From an uncultured Eubacteriales bacterium (GTDB lineage: Bacteria > Bacillota > Clostridia > Oscillospirales > Acutalibacteraceae): 64,000 nucleotides of DNA. Shown here piece after piece: positions 6,949 to 18,094 of this stretch. The stretch lies in the NCBI GenBank assembly GCA_934457095.1, contig CAKSHJ010000003.1, forward strand, positions 1-64,000, given 5' to 3'. The notes beneath the pieces are model-generated. The model was not told the origin of the DNA, made no database searches, and worked only from the letters and a program-made list of their open reading frames with translations. How positions within the stretch are numbered: position 1 is the first letter of the stretch; each line of letters begins with the position of its first letter. The position numbers were made by a program, and so were the translations under genes.

Positions 6949-8562
6949 GTGATTAGCGGAGCCGAGATGATGGTCAAATGTCTGCAAGCGGAAAATGTGC
7001 GTGTTACTTTTGGGTATCCGGGTGCGGTTATTTGCCCGTTTTATGATTTTTTAGCAAAGTCGGGAATTGAGCAAGTGTTGGTGCGCAGTGAGCAAAACGG
7101 CGCGCATGAGGCCAGCGGTTATGCGCGGACCAGTGGTCAGGCGGGCGTATGCGTTGCGACTTCGGGGCCGGGCGCGACCAATTTAATTACCGGTCTTGCT
7201 ACGGCGTATATGGATTCGATACCGCTAATTGCGATTACGGGCCAAGTTAATTTGGAACTGCTGGGCAGAGACGTGTTTCAAGAAGCAGATATTACCGGCG
7301 CATGCGAATCGTTTACCAAGCACAGTTATCTGGTCAAGCGCGCAGAGGATATTCCGCGTATTTTTAAAGAAGCCTTTCACATTGCTACTACGGGTCGCCC
7401 CGGTCCGGTGCTCATTGACGTTCCTTATGATATACAGCTTGCGCAGATAGAATGTTTTGAGTACCCGCAGAAAGCCGAAATTATTGGATATAAGCCTCGT
7501 ACTAAGGGGCATACGCTGCAGATTAAGAAAGCGGCAAAATTGTTGGAAAACGCCAAACGACCGGTCATTTGCTGCGGGGGAGGCGTGGTTTTGGCCGGCG
7601 CCAGAGATGAAATGCTGGCTTTTGCGCAAAAAACGGGTATTCCGGTGGTTTCTACCATGATGGGGCTGGGCGTGATACCCATGGATAACGACCATTATAT
7701 CGGTATGATTGGCTCGCACGGCAAGGCGTATGCCAACCGCATGATGAATCAGGCGGATGTGATTGTTCTTTGCGGCGCAAGGGTCGGAGATAGAGCCATT
7801 CCTAATCCCAAGGGAATCAAAGCCTCCATTATACATATTGATATTGACCCTGCTGAAATCGGGAAAAATGTGAATGCGCATATTCCGATTGTGGGCGATG
7901 TCAAATTGGTTCTGCGGGAATTTACCAAGGAAATTTCCGCTTGCGATTGTGCGGAATGGCTGGCGCAGGTGCAGGAGGCTAAAAATGAAGCGCCGCTTCG
8001 AGGCGAACCCCGCAATGATTATGTGGAACCGCGCGTATTTATGCGGGAGCTTTCTTCCATGATGGAGGATGATGCAATTTTAACCGCAGATGTAGGTCAG
8101 AATCAAATTTGGGCGGCCAACAATTTTAATACCAAAGAGGGGCGTTTTCTGACCTCTGGGGGTATGGGAACTATGGGCTATGCGTTACCGGCGGCAATTG
8201 GAGCAAAGCTTGCAAAGCCGAAGCGTCAGGTAGTGGCCGTGTGCGGAGACGGTTCTTTCCAAATGAGCATGTGCGAGCTGGCAACGGCCAATCAATTCGG
8301 TGTACCGGTGAAACTGGTTGTAATGCGCAACGGGTATTTGGGCATGGTGAAGGAACTGCAAGACAAGCTATATGAAAAGCGGTATGTGGTTACTACCTTG
8401 CAGGGCGACCCGGATATTGTGAAAATTGCGCAGGCATATGGTATGCAAGCGGCGTTTGCGCAAAATAACGAACAGGCAAAAGCGCTTGCAAAAGAGATGC
8501 TTGCCTCAGAAAAAGCTTATGTGTTGGTGTGCAGTGTAGACCCGAACACACCATCTATATAA
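6949..8562 (+). CDS. ilvB: Acetolactate synthase large subunit
   Basis: 537 residues. It catalyses the first common step of valine/leucine/isoleucine synthesis: ThDP- and FAD-dependent condensation of pyruvate with pyruvate or 2-oxobutyrate. The start is GTG 6949, with AAGGAGA 8 bp upstream and MISGAEMMVKCL as expected for the family; the promoter excludes a longer start. The cofactor-activating Glu is E48 in RSEQNGAHE. The ThDP-binding GDG at about 433 and N461 in MRNGYLGMV form the expected GDG-N motif. The ilvN and ilvC genes follow at 15 and 13 bp, making the biosynthetic assignment firm. Confidence 0.93.
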   Translation: MISGAEMMVKCLQAENVRVTFGYPGAVICPFYDFLAKSGIEQVLVRSEQNGAHEASGYARTSGQAGVCVATSGPGATNLITGLATAYMDSIPLIAITGQVNLELLGRDVFQEADITGACESFTKHSYLVKRAEDIPRIFKEAFHIATTGRPGPVLIDVPYDIQLAQIECFEYPQKAEIIGYKPRTKGHTLQIKKAAKLLENAKRPVICCGGGVVLAGARDEMLAFAQKTGIPVVSTMMGLGVIPMDNDHYIGMIGSHGKAYANRMMNQADVIVLCGARVGDRAIPNPKGIKASIIHIDIDPAEIGKNVNAHIPIVGDVKLVLREFTKEISACDCAEWLAQVQEAKNEAPLRGEPRNDYVEPRVFMRELSSMMEDDAILTADVGQNQIWAANNFNTKEGRFLTSGGMGTMGYALPAAIGAKLAKPKRQVVAVCGDGSFQMSMCELATANQFGVPVKLVVMRNGYLGMVKELQDKLYEKRYVVTTLQGDPDIVKIAQAYGMQAAFAQNNEQAKALAKEMLASEKAYVLVCSVDPNTPSI

Positions 8563-8577
8563 AGGAGGGCAAACGCT

Positions 8578-10093
<1,516 letters not shown>

Positions 10094-10170
10094 AAAATGC
10101 AACCCCGGTAAATTGAAATGCTCCCTTGTCAAGCAGACACTTGAAAAAAGCAAAAATATTTTGTCAGGAA

Positions 10171-10203
10171 TTCCACCCTGCTGCGCAGCAGGGTGGAATT
10201 TTT
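10171..10203 (+). terminator. Terminator of ilvBNC
   Basis: A perfect hairpin, TTCCACCCTGCTG / CAGCAGGGTGGAA, followed by a T-run at 10199-10203. Confidence 0.9.
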
Positions 10204-10204
10204 C

Positions 10205-10680
10205 ACGCGGCGGTGCAATGAAATTCCATCGGCGTGATGAATTTAAGTCTCTGCCGGTACCGTTTGTTGTTGTAAAAATGGAGATAACGCTCGATTGCAG
10301 AAATCAGTTCGTCACGCGAAGGAAACTTTCTGAGATAGTACATTTCGGATTTGAGAATACCTCAAAATCCTTCTATGGGACCCGTAGCCTCCGGATGCGT
10401 TTCTTGTTGTAATGAACATTGTACTTCCGGTTTGACCGTAATCGTCATCTGTCGGTATCCGAGTATTCCGTCCTGCTGTTCATACAGCGCTTTCAGTTTT
10501 TTAGCAGTTTGTTTTCCATGCTCATTTCGTCTGCCGGCTTGGTTCTTCTTCTGCCGTCTTGCAGACCGGCTATCCCTTTCTCTTCATAACTTCCTTTTCC
10601 TTGACATAAATATCCCCCATAGCGTAGCCTTGATTTCTTTTTTAAGTGTCTACTCTATGGGGATTGTATCAAATATTTAC
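10205..10680 (-). mobile_element. IS3-family (IS150-like) remnant
   Basis: The minus strand in shifting frames gives GIAGLQDGRRRTKPADEM (end of OrfA), LKALYEQQDGILGYRQM followed by NVHYNKKRIRRL, and IEGFxGILKSEMYYL with ELISAIERYLHFYNNKRYRQ (DDE end of OrfB). Several frameshifts and missing segments make it inactive. CCCCATAG near 10615 and CTATGGGG near 10650 are inverted copies and could mark an end. No other gene is present between ilvC and 10706. Confidence 0.8.
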
Positions 10681-10705
10681 GGTTTTTTTCATTTGCATTC
10701 GGTAT

Positions 10706-11602
10706 TTATTGGTTGCATTTTTGTTTTTTAGCAATATGATTATAAATTTCAGTGGCAAGACCATCTTCATTTTGTACATTGCAGGCAAATAGGTACGGCG
10801 AACGAATTAAGGTGTCAAAATCGCGTTTTTGCCACATGTAGGGGTTGCCGTCTTTATAGTTTAGGAGACGCATAGTAGCGCTGGACCAGTCATCATATCG
10901 ATGGTAGAAAACACTCTGTTTCATCATGGAGTTCCACAATATCGTCTGAAAAAAGACCTCACAAACACCGCCCATTTTTGAGAGATAACGTGAACACCAC
11001 GACTCTTTGAGCAGTATGAGACTGACTAAATTATGCGTGATGCTACACGGATTTATGCCTGCTTGCAGTACAAAACCTGCGTCGGTGGGTACGGTTTCCT
11101 CGGGGTTGAGCCTGGAGCTTAAGCTCCAAGGGCAGTTTAATTTTTCAGCTTTGCGCCCAAACAGACGAAATCCTGAATCATATGCTTTTGGCAACGCGTG
11201 AAACCGTGTCCGTACGCCGTTTTCAAAGGTATTTCCGTAAAAATTTACAAATTCCCGTCCCGAATGTGCATCAAAAAAGTCCAAAATATGGAGCTGTGTA
11301 CGCAGAGGTAAATCGCCGTTCCAAAGGAAGTGATAATAGGTATATTTCTGTTTTGCCGCTGTGCGCATAAGCGCGTATTGACACTGAATTTGACTGTAAG
11401 TACCATAGGCAACGGCTGTACTTTCCACAAAAAATACACCCGATTTTTTCACCCAATTTTTGATTTGCGCCGGTGTACAATGCCTAGCTTTTTTGTCTAT
11501 GTGAATATAAAAATCGACTCGCTCGTGGTCTAGCAGAGAAAGTTGATATTCCAACAATTTCGGCTGATTTTCCGCAAAAATTAAATATGCATGCTTGTTC
11601 AT
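10706..11602 (-). CDS. Core-2/I-branching-type glycosyltransferase (GT14)
   Basis: 298 residues from ATG 11602 (MNKHAYLIFAENQP). HAYLI(F)A at the start, DFYIHIDKKA near residue 35, YYHFLWNGDLPLRT around residue 95 and a late WxKRDFD-like segment match the GT14 beta-1,6-N-acetylglucosaminyltransferase family, whose bacterial members act on surface glycans. No membrane segment is seen, so it should act in the cytosol. The gene stands alone and points toward the IS3 remnant. GGGAG lies 13 bp upstream, a loose fit. The substrate cannot be inferred. Confidence 0.75.
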   Translation of the reverse strand: MNKHAYLIFAENQPKLLEYQLSLLDHERVDFYIHIDKKARHCTPAQIKNWVKKSGVFFVESTAVAYGTYSQIQCQYALMRTAAKQKYTYYHFLWNGDLPLRTQLHILDFFDAHSGREFVNFYGNTFENGVRTRFHALPKAYDSGFRLFGRKAEKLNCPWSLSSRLNPEETVPTDAGFVLQAGINPCSITHNLVSLILLKESWCSRYLSKMGGVCEVFFQTILWNSMMKQSVFYHRYDDWSSATMRLLNYKDGNPYMWQKRDFDTLIRSPYLFACNVQNEDGLATEIYNHIAKKQKCNQ

Positions 11603-11726
11603 ACCATCGTCTAATCTCCCATATGTGATACTTTTTATTATAGCCCTAATTGCACAGTGGTACAAGAGGGAACTTGTTCTGGTCGGAAGAATTTATGAGA
11701 AAAATCATAAAAATGGCTGTTTGGGC

Positions 11727-11755
11727 TTGAAAAATTGTGCGGTAATTGAGATAAT
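11727..11755 (+). promoter_or_regulatory. Promoter of the glmU-prs-pth-mfd operon
   Basis: TTGAAA (11727-11732), 17 bp, GATAAT (11750-11755). The predicted leader is about 80 nt with no obvious hairpin. Confidence 0.6.
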
Positions 11756-11839
11756 AATAAAGTTAAGAGAAAATTATTTTTTAATAAAAAACATAAAATA
11801 CGAAAACAGAGAGAGTTTACTTTGTTTGGAGGGCGAATA

Positions 11840-12883
11840 ATGGCCAATTTAGATTGTGCGGTGATTCTTGCCGGAGGCGAGGGAAAGCGAATGAAATGCG
11901 ATAAGCCCAAGGTGTTGATGCAGGTGCTGTTTGAACCGATGCTCAAATGGGTGGTGGATACCGCGATAGATGCGGATTTGGGACAGCTTTGTGTGGTTTG
12001 CGGCTATATGTATGAGCAGGTGCAGGGGTATTTAAACGGGTTAAAGCAGCAGCATACCAATTATGAGCGTGTTTGCTGTGCTTATCAGAGTGAGCGTCGC
12101 GGCACGGCGCATGCAGTGATGATGGCCGAAGATTTTTTAAAGGCGCACAGCGGCGGAAACGTATTGATTTTAAGTGGAGATTCGCCGCTGATAGACCGCC
12201 AAACAATACAGGAGGCCTATGCGCTGCATAAGCGGGAAAATAATGCCGTTACCGTAATTGCCGCCCGATTGCAGGATCCCGCCGGTTATGGTCGTGTGGT
12301 GCGCAATGAGCAAACCGGAGCTTTAGCGGCCATTGTGGAGCAGAAGGATGCCGATGCGCAAACGCTTGCCATTTGCGAGGTGAATTCAGGGGCGTATTGG
12401 TTTTGCATTGACGATTTGCTCTCTGTGCTATACAATATAGATAACCATAATGCGCAAGGGGAATATTATTTACCCGATGCGGTTTCCTTGTTGTTGGAAA
12501 ATGGCAAAAATGCCGGAGTTTATACGGCGGTCAATGCCAATGCCGTGTTGGGTGCCAATGACTGCATGCAGCTTTCGCAGCTCAATACCGTTGCCCGAAA
12601 GCTACTTTTAAAATACCATATGGAAAACGGTGTGGAGATTCCCTGTACGGATGGGGTAATCATTGGTCCGAATGTGACTTTTGGCAGAGGTTGCCGTATT
12701 TTGCCGTGCACGCAAATTACCGGCAATACGAAAATAGGTTGCGGTTGTGTAATCGGCCCCAATACCACCGTGCATGACTGTCAAATCGGAGATGGTCTGA
12801 CGTTGCATAGCGTACAGTGTTCCGATTGTAAATTAGAAGGAGAATCGCCAAAGCCGTTTTGTTCGGTGAGTGGCGGACGATAA
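11840..12883 (+). CDS. glmU: GlmU-like UDP-GlcNAc pyrophosphorylase lacking most of the acetyltransferase domain
   Basis: 347 residues; bifunctional GlmU is about 450. The start is ATG 11840 with GGAGGG upstream. The uridyltransferase domain is complete: ILAGGEGKRMKCDKPKVL, GTAHAVMMA, LILSGDSPLI and EVNSGAYWF. The left-handed beta-helix begins at about residue 265 but stops after roughly five coils and a tail ending CSVSGGR. The helix coils bearing the acetyltransferase catalytic His and CoA contacts in GlmU appear to be absent. It therefore probably makes UDP-GlcNAc from ready-made GlcNAc-1-P, leaving glucosamine-1-phosphate acetylation to another protein. Position before prs matches Bacillus gcaD-prs. 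Confidence 0.85.
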   Translation: MANLDCAVILAGGEGKRMKCDKPKVLMQVLFEPMLKWVVDTAIDADLGQLCVVCGYMYEQVQGYLNGLKQQHTNYERVCCAYQSERRGTAHAVMMAEDFLKAHSGGNVLILSGDSPLIDRQTIQEAYALHKRENNAVTVIAARLQDPAGYGRVVRNEQTGALAAIVEQKDADAQTLAICEVNSGAYWFCIDDLLSVLYNIDNHNAQGEYYLPDAVSLLLENGKNAGVYTAVNANAVLGANDCMQLSQLNTVARKLLLKYHMENGVEIPCTDGVIIGPNVTFGRGCRILPCTQITGNTKIGCGCVIGPNTTVHDCQIGDGLTLHSVQCSDCKLEGESPKPFCSVSGGR

Positions 12884-12901
12884 TAGGGGGATTTTGAACT
12901 G

Positions 12902-13864
12902 ATGAACATTCACGGGAAGGACATTAAAATTTTTGCGGCCAATTCTACAGTGCGGGTGGCAGAGCAGATTGCCGAATGCTTAGGTTTGCCTATAGGCAAG
13001 TCTGAGGTGGGTACTTTCAGCGATGGCGAAATTACCGTTTCGCTGTTTGAGTCGGTACGTGGTTCGGACTGCTTTATTATTCAGTCCACTTGTGCGCCGG
13101 TCAACCATAATATTATGGAAATGTTGATTATGATTGACGCAATGAAGCGTGCTTCAGCTGCCCGCATTACCGCGGTGATTCCGTATTTTGGTTATGCAAG
13201 GCAGGACCGTAAGGCTAAGGCAAGAGATCCTATTTCGGCAAAATTGGTGGCGGATTTGATTACCACTGCCGGTGCGGACCGCGTTTTGACAATGGATTTG
13301 CATGTGCCGCAGATTCAAGGCTTTTTTAACATTCCTGTGGACCATTTGGTGGGTGCTCCTGTGCTTTCCAATTATTTAAAAGAGCGCATTGGCGGCGAAA
13401 TTGATGATTATGTAGCGGTTTCTCCCGACCTTGGATCGGTTACGCGCGCCAGGACTTTTGCTACCAGGTTGGGCTGTCCGCTGGCCATTGTGGACAAACG
13501 CCGGCAAAAGGCGAATGTTTCGGAAGTGATGAATATTATTGGCGAGGTGCGCGGCAAAAAGGTAATTTTGATTGACGATATGGTAGATACCGCCGGTACG
13601 CTGTGCAACAGTGCGCAGGCGCTTTTGGAAAAAGGCGGTGCCACCGAGGTGACTGCCTGTGCTACGCACGGGGTGCTCTCTGGCCCGGCAATTGAGCGAT
13701 TGCAAAACAGTTGCATTAAAGAGCTGATTCTGCTGGATACGATACCGCTGCCGCCGGAAAAGGCGATTCCGAAGATTACGCTTTTGCCCATAGCGCCACT
13801 GTTTGCCGAGGCTATAGAGCGTATTTATGAGGACAAGCCGGTTTCGACCATGTATACATTTTAA
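12902..13864 (+). CDS. prs: Ribose-phosphate pyrophosphokinase
   Basis: 320 residues from ATG 12902 with GGGGGA upstream. It makes PRPP from ribose-5-phosphate and ATP for nucleotide, His and Trp synthesis. The sequence shows YFGYARQDRK (flexible loop), TMDLHVPQIQGFF, and the PRPP-binding loop VILIDDMVDTAGT. MDLHVPQ differs from the usual MDLHAGQ at two positions. It lies 18 bp after glmU in the conserved order glmU-prs-pth-mfd. Confidence 0.95.
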   Translation: MNIHGKDIKIFAANSTVRVAEQIAECLGLPIGKSEVGTFSDGEITVSLFESVRGSDCFIIQSTCAPVNHNIMEMLIMIDAMKRASAARITAVIPYFGYARQDRKAKARDPISAKLVADLITTAGADRVLTMDLHVPQIQGFFNIPVDHLVGAPVLSNYLKERIGGEIDDYVAVSPDLGSVTRARTFATRLGCPLAIVDKRRQKANVSEVMNIIGEVRGKKVILIDDMVDTAGTLCNSAQALLEKGGATEVTACATHGVLSGPAIERLQNSCIKELILLDTIPLPPEKAIPKITLLPIAPLFAEAIERIYEDKPVSTMYTF

Positions 13865-13882
13865 ATTTTTGACACAAATTCA

Positions 13883-13906
13883 GGCGAGGTAGGGTGCTAT
13901 CTCGCC
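13883..13906 (+). terminator. Hairpin between prs and pth
   Basis: GGCGAGGTAG pairs with CTATCTCGCC (one G-U pair) around GGTG. The tail is AAAATTTTG, a weak T-run, so it is either a partial terminator or an mRNA processing/stability hairpin inside the operon. Confidence 0.4.
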
Positions 13907-13935
13907 AAAATTTTGTTGTAGGGAGGAACTTTAAT

Positions 13936-14550
13936 ATGATGCGGGATTTATTTGCCGTTTTTGGCAGATCCAAGGCGATGCCGGTGGAATATTTGGTAGT
14001 GGGGCTTGGCAACCCGGGTATACAGTATGAAAATACCCGACATAATGCTGGTTTTATGGTGCTGGATTATATTGCCAAGCAGTGTAATGTGCGTATAGAC
14101 CGCATGAAGTTTCACGGAATGTGCGGAGAGGCGGCGCTGGGTGACAGGCGTGTGCTTTTGCTCAAACCTATGACCTATATGAATCTGAGCGGGGATTGCG
14201 TAAGAGACGCCATGAATTTCTATAAATTGACACCCGAGCGTGTTATAGTGATATATGATGATATTTCTTTGCAGCCGGGGAAGTTGCGGATTCGTCGAAA
14301 GGGCAGTCACGGAGGGCAAAACGGTATGCGCAGCATTATCGAGCAGTGTGGCAGTGAGCATTTTCTCAGGGTGAAAATAGGGATTGGCGCAAAACCAAAT
14401 CCGAATTGGGATTTGGCAGATTGGGTGCTGTCAAAATTTGGTGCCGGCGAGCAAAAAGAACTTGCAATTGCCGCAGGGCAGGCATACAAGGCTGTGGAGC
14501 TGTTGGTACAGGACAAAGTGGATGAGGCAATGAATTTGTATAACTCATAG
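13936..14550 (+). CDS. pth: Peptidyl-tRNA hydrolase
   Basis: 204 residues from ATG 13936 behind GGGAGGAA. It releases tRNA from stalled peptidyl-tRNA. VVGLGNPGIQYENTRHNAGF contains the substrate-binding Asn and catalytic His, followed by KPMTYMNLSG, IYDDISLQPGKLRIR and GSHGGQNGMRSI, all diagnostic. About 15 residues precede the usual MxxxLxVGLGNPG start; an internal ATG at 13978 is the alternative. mfd follows after 29 bp. Confidence 0.95.
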   Translation: MMRDLFAVFGRSKAMPVEYLVVGLGNPGIQYENTRHNAGFMVLDYIAKQCNVRIDRMKFHGMCGEAALGDRRVLLLKPMTYMNLSGDCVRDAMNFYKLTPERVIVIYDDISLQPGKLRIRRKGSHGGQNGMRSIIEQCGSEHFLRVKIGIGAKPNPNWDLADWVLSKFGAGEQKELAIAAGQAYKAVELLVQDKVDEAMNLYNS

Positions 14551-14579
14551 GAGATACGCCGGGGAAAGGAGGGTGGAGT

Positions 14580-17500
14580 GTGGAATTTTTAAAAGAGGGC
14601 ATGCGGAAATTGCCCGTGTACACGGAGTTATTAAAGGCGGTGCATAGCCGCGCTTTGCCCGCTGCGATAACGGGTTTTGCGGGAATTCATAAAGCCGCTT
14701 TGATGGATACCGTAATAAGCGATACCGGTAGACCGGCGTTGGTTTTAGCGGCTGATGAGGCGGAAGCCGAAAGGATGCAAAAGGATTTAACAGCAATGGG
14801 GTTGAACGCTGTATTTTACCCGGCCAAAGATTTTACTTTTTATAATGTGGAGGGGGTCTCCCGCGAGTATGAGCATACGCGTATGGAGGCGCTATGCCGT
14901 ATATTGCGCGGTCGGATTGATGTAGTGCTTGCCTGTATGGATGCTGCCTGTCAATTTACCATTCCTCCCGCCGAGTTGGAGAACCGTGTTACCGAACTGA
15001 AAGTCGGAGAGAACATTGCACCCGAACAGGTAGTGCGTTTTTTATTACGGTGCGGCTATGTTCGCGCTGAGCAAATTGACGGTACCGGACAATTTGCGGT
15101 ACGCGGGGGAATTTTAGATTTGTTTACACCCGATGCGCCCAACCCCGTGCGGGTGGAATTTTGGGGCGATGAAATTGATACCATGGGCTTTTTTGATTTG
15201 CAGACTCAGCGTAGAATAAGACAGATTGACAGCGTAACGATTGTGCCGTCGGCTGAGGTATTGGTGGCCGACCCGGTCGCTTTGGCAGAAAAAATACAGG
15301 CGCATGCGACCTCTTTACGGGGCAAGACTGCCGCGAAAGCAAGGGAAACTCTGTTGGCGGAGTGCGAATTATTACGCAGTGGTACTGTTCTGCATAATGC
15401 CGATAAATATATTTCCATGCTGTATGACCATCCGGCGACTTTGTTTGATTATTTTGATAAGGAGCAGGCGCTGGTATTTGTTTCGGAATTGAGCAAGGGC
15501 AAGGAGCGTGTGCGTACAACGCATTGGCAGTGGGCGCAGGATTTAAAGGCTTATTTAGAGGAGGGTGTATTGTGCCGCGGTCTGGATACCTATACGCTGG
15601 ATTGGATTGAGCTGCAAAAATTGCTGGGGGAGTACGGTGCAATTTGCATGGAAACCTTTGTCAAAGGTAATTATGAAATTTCTATGCGTACATCGGTCAA
15701 TGCTTTTGCAAAACAGCTTTCCGCTTGGAGCGGCAGCATCTCGGTTTTGGAGGAGGATTTGCGTGCGATGTTGGCGCAGGGAGTTACCTGCGTGGTGTTG
15801 GGAGGTACTGAAAAAACAGCTGCAAATATCACAGCGGACCTGAAAGAAAAGGGAATTTCGGCAGAGTATGTACCCGATTTGCAGACATTGCCCCGGAGTG
15901 GTGTTGTTGTGACTACGGGCGGGCTTTCTGCAGGATTGGAATTGCCCGGAGCGGGTCTTGCGGTAATTACCCACGGGCATAGCGCACAGCGTACTGCTGC
16001 AAAGCGAAAAAAGCAGAAGCATGCACAGGAACTTTACAGCATTTCGGAGTTGACTCCGGGAGATTATGTGGTGCACGCCACCCATGGAATCGGCGTATTT
16101 GAGGGGATTCATAAAATTGATATGCAAGGCGTGGTGAAGGATTATATTAAGGTACGCTATGCCAAAATGGATACCCTATATGTACCTGTGACGCAGTTGG
16201 ATTTGGTTTCAAAATATATCGGTCCGCGCGAGGACAGCGTTGTAAAATTGAGTCGCCTTGGCGGGCAGGAGTGGCAGAAAACCAAAGCTAGGGTGCGCTC
16301 TGCGGTGAAGGATATTGCCAAAGAATTAATTTTGCTGTATGCAAAGCGTATGCAGGCTAAAGGACATGCGTTTGCAGCCGATTCGGAGTGGCAGCGTGAT
16401 TTTGAGGCGCATTTTGAGTTTGAGGAGACCGAAGACCAGCTGCGCTGTACGCAGGAAATTAAACAGGATATGGAGCGTAGTGCGCCAATGGATCGGTTGC
16501 TGTGCGGAGATGTGGGCTTTGGCAAGACCGAAGTTGCTTTGCGGGCGGCGTTTAAGTGTGTGAGCGATTCTTACCAGTGTGCATTGTTGGTGCCTACTAC
16601 GATTTTGGCATGGCAGCATTACCGCAATATTTGCAGGCGTATGGAGGGTTTTCCTGTAAAAGTGGAGTTATTGTCGCGTTTTCGCACGCCAAAGCAGCAG
16701 GCGCAAATTTTAAAACAGCTCAAAACCGGAGAAATTGACATGGTGGTGGGAACGCACCGATTGGTTTCGAAAGACGTGGAGTTTCGCAATTTGGGGCTTT
16801 TAATTGTAGACGAGGAGCAGCGTTTTGGGGTGGCGCAAAAGGAGCGGCTCAAGAGTAGCTACCGCAATGTAGATGTACTAACTCTTTCGGCAACACCCAT
16901 ACCCAGAACTCTGAATATGGCGCTTTCCGGTATTCGAGATATGTCTGTGATTGAGGAGGCTCCTCATGACCGGCACCCGGTGCAGACTTATGTGGCCGAA
17001 TTTGACCGTGCGATTGTATGCGATGCCATTCGGCGGGAGCTGCGTCGCGGCGGACAGGTATATTATATTTATAATAATGTGGAGAGTATTGCGCATGCGG
17101 CGGCAGCGTTGCAAAAACAGCTGCCTGAGGCGAAAATTGGGTATGCGCACGGTAAAATGACTGAGGCTGAGCTTGCTGAAATATGGCGCAAGCTACTGGA
17201 GCAGGAACTGGATGTGCTGGTTTGCACCACCATTATAGAAACCGGCGTGGATGTGCCCAATGTGAACACACTGCTGATTGAAAATGCAGACCGTATGGGA
17301 CTTTCTCAGCTGCACCAGTTGCGGGGACGCGTGGGGCGTTCGGCACGCCGGGCATATGCGTATTTTATGTTTCAGCGCGGCAAGGTGCTCAGCGAGATTG
17401 CGCAAAAACGCTTGCTTGCTATTCGAGAATTTACCGAATTTGGCTCCGGGTTTAAAATTGCCATGCGCGATTTGGAGATTCGCGGTGCGGGGAATATTTT

Positions 17501-18056
17501 GGGTGGAGAGCAGCATGGGCATATGGAAACCGTGGGCTATGACTTGTACCTGAAGTTATTGGGCGAGGCTGTAAAAATGGAAAAGGGAGAATTGCCTACA
17601 GCGCCTGTGGACCGGGAATGTCTGATTGATATGCAGGTGCAGGCGCATATTCCGGAGCGATATATTGAAAATCTGAGTCAGCGACTGGAAATTTACCGGC
17701 GTATTGCCGGTATTGAAAACCGCAACGATGCTCTGGATGTGCTGGACGAACTAACCGACCGTTTCGGCAAACCTCCGGAAGCAGTGCAGGGGTTGATTGA
17801 TATTGCGTTGCTGCGCAATATGGCGTGGCAGGCGGGCATTACCGAGGTTAAGCAGAGGGAGAGATATCTTATATTGTACCGCGACCCGATGACCGTAGAA
17901 TTTTTACAGCCGCTGATTGAAACGCTCAAGGGCAGGGTAAAGCTCAGCGCTGGCAATAAGCCGTTTGTGAGCGTACAAGTAGCCGACAGGGAAACACCTT
18001 TGGAAACTTTGAAAACGGCATTGGAGCTTTTGCTGGAGCATCAGCGTACAAATTGA
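14580..18056 (+). CDS. mfd: Transcription-repair coupling factor
   Basis: 1158 residues, full family length, from GTG 14580 behind AAAGGAGGG. It removes RNA polymerase stalled at lesions and recruits UvrA. A UvrB-like N-terminal part (residues 1-350) is followed by the polymerase-interaction domain (PGDYVVHATHGIGVFEGI, about 492) and a RecG-like translocase. The translocase has Walker A GDVGFGKTEVA at about 643, DEEQ at about 744, LSATPIPRTL at about 768 and QLHQLRGRVGRS. The C-terminal autoinhibitory domain starts at about 1000. Last gene of the operon; no clear terminator follows. Confidence 0.96.
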   Translation: MEFLKEGMRKLPVYTELLKAVHSRALPAAITGFAGIHKAALMDTVISDTGRPALVLAADEAEAERMQKDLTAMGLNAVFYPAKDFTFYNVEGVSREYEHTRMEALCRILRGRIDVVLACMDAACQFTIPPAELENRVTELKVGENIAPEQVVRFLLRCGYVRAEQIDGTGQFAVRGGILDLFTPDAPNPVRVEFWGDEIDTMGFFDLQTQRRIRQIDSVTIVPSAEVLVADPVALAEKIQAHATSLRGKTAAKARETLLAECELLRSGTVLHNADKYISMLYDHPATLFDYFDKEQALVFVSELSKGKERVRTTHWQWAQDLKAYLEEGVLCRGLDTYTLDWIELQKLLGEYGAICMETFVKGNYEISMRTSVNAFAKQLSAWSGSISVLEEDLRAMLAQGVTCVVLGGTEKTAANITADLKEKGISAEYVPDLQTLPRSGVVVTTGGLSAGLELPGAGLAVITHGHSAQRTAAKRKKQKHAQELYSISELTPGDYVVHATHGIGVFEGIHKIDMQGVVKDYIKVRYAKMDTLYVPVTQLDLVSKYIGPREDSVVKLSRLGGQEWQKTKARVRSAVKDIAKELILLYAKRMQAKGHAFAADSEWQRDFEAHFEFEETEDQLRCTQEIKQDMERSAPMDRLLCGDVGFGKTEVALRAAFKCVSDSYQCALLVPTTILAWQHYRNICRRMEGFPVKVELLSRFRTPKQQAQILKQLKTGEIDMVVGTHRLVSKDVEFRNLGLLIVDEEQRFGVAQKERLKSSYRNVDVLTLSATPIPRTLNMALSGIRDMSVIEEAPHDRHPVQTYVAEFDRAIVCDAIRRELRRGGQVYYIYNNVESIAHAAAALQKQLPEAKIGYAHGKMTEAELAEIWRKLLEQELDVLVCTTIIETGVDVPNVNTLLIENADRMGLSQLHQLRGRVGRSARRAYAYFMFQRGKVLSEIAQKRLLAIREFTEFGSGFKIAMRDLEIRGAGNILGGEQHGHMETVGYDLYLKLLGEAVKMEKGELPTAPVDRECLIDMQVQAHIPERYIENLSQRLEIYRRIAGIENRNDALDVLDELTDRFGKPPEAVQGLIDIALLRNMAWQAGITEVKQRERYLILYRDPMTVEFLQPLIETLKGRVKLSAGNKPFVSVQVADRETPLETLKTALELLLEHQRTN

Positions 18057-18063
18057 GGAATGC

Positions 18064-18084
18064 AAATATTCACAAAATATTCAC
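18064..18084 (+). repeat. 11-bp-spaced direct repeat upstream of the lipoprotein promoter
   Basis: AAATATTCAC occurs twice (18064-18073, 18075-18084), one helical turn apart and 11 bp upstream of the -35 box. It may be an activator site; nothing else is known. Confidence 0.35.
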
Positions 18085-18094
18085 GTAGCTTATC

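Noticed and set aside
15555..16127. Long antisense frames within mfd, secA, dnaK and other conserved genes
   Set aside because: They mirror codon structure of well-supported genes and show no family motifs or start signals.
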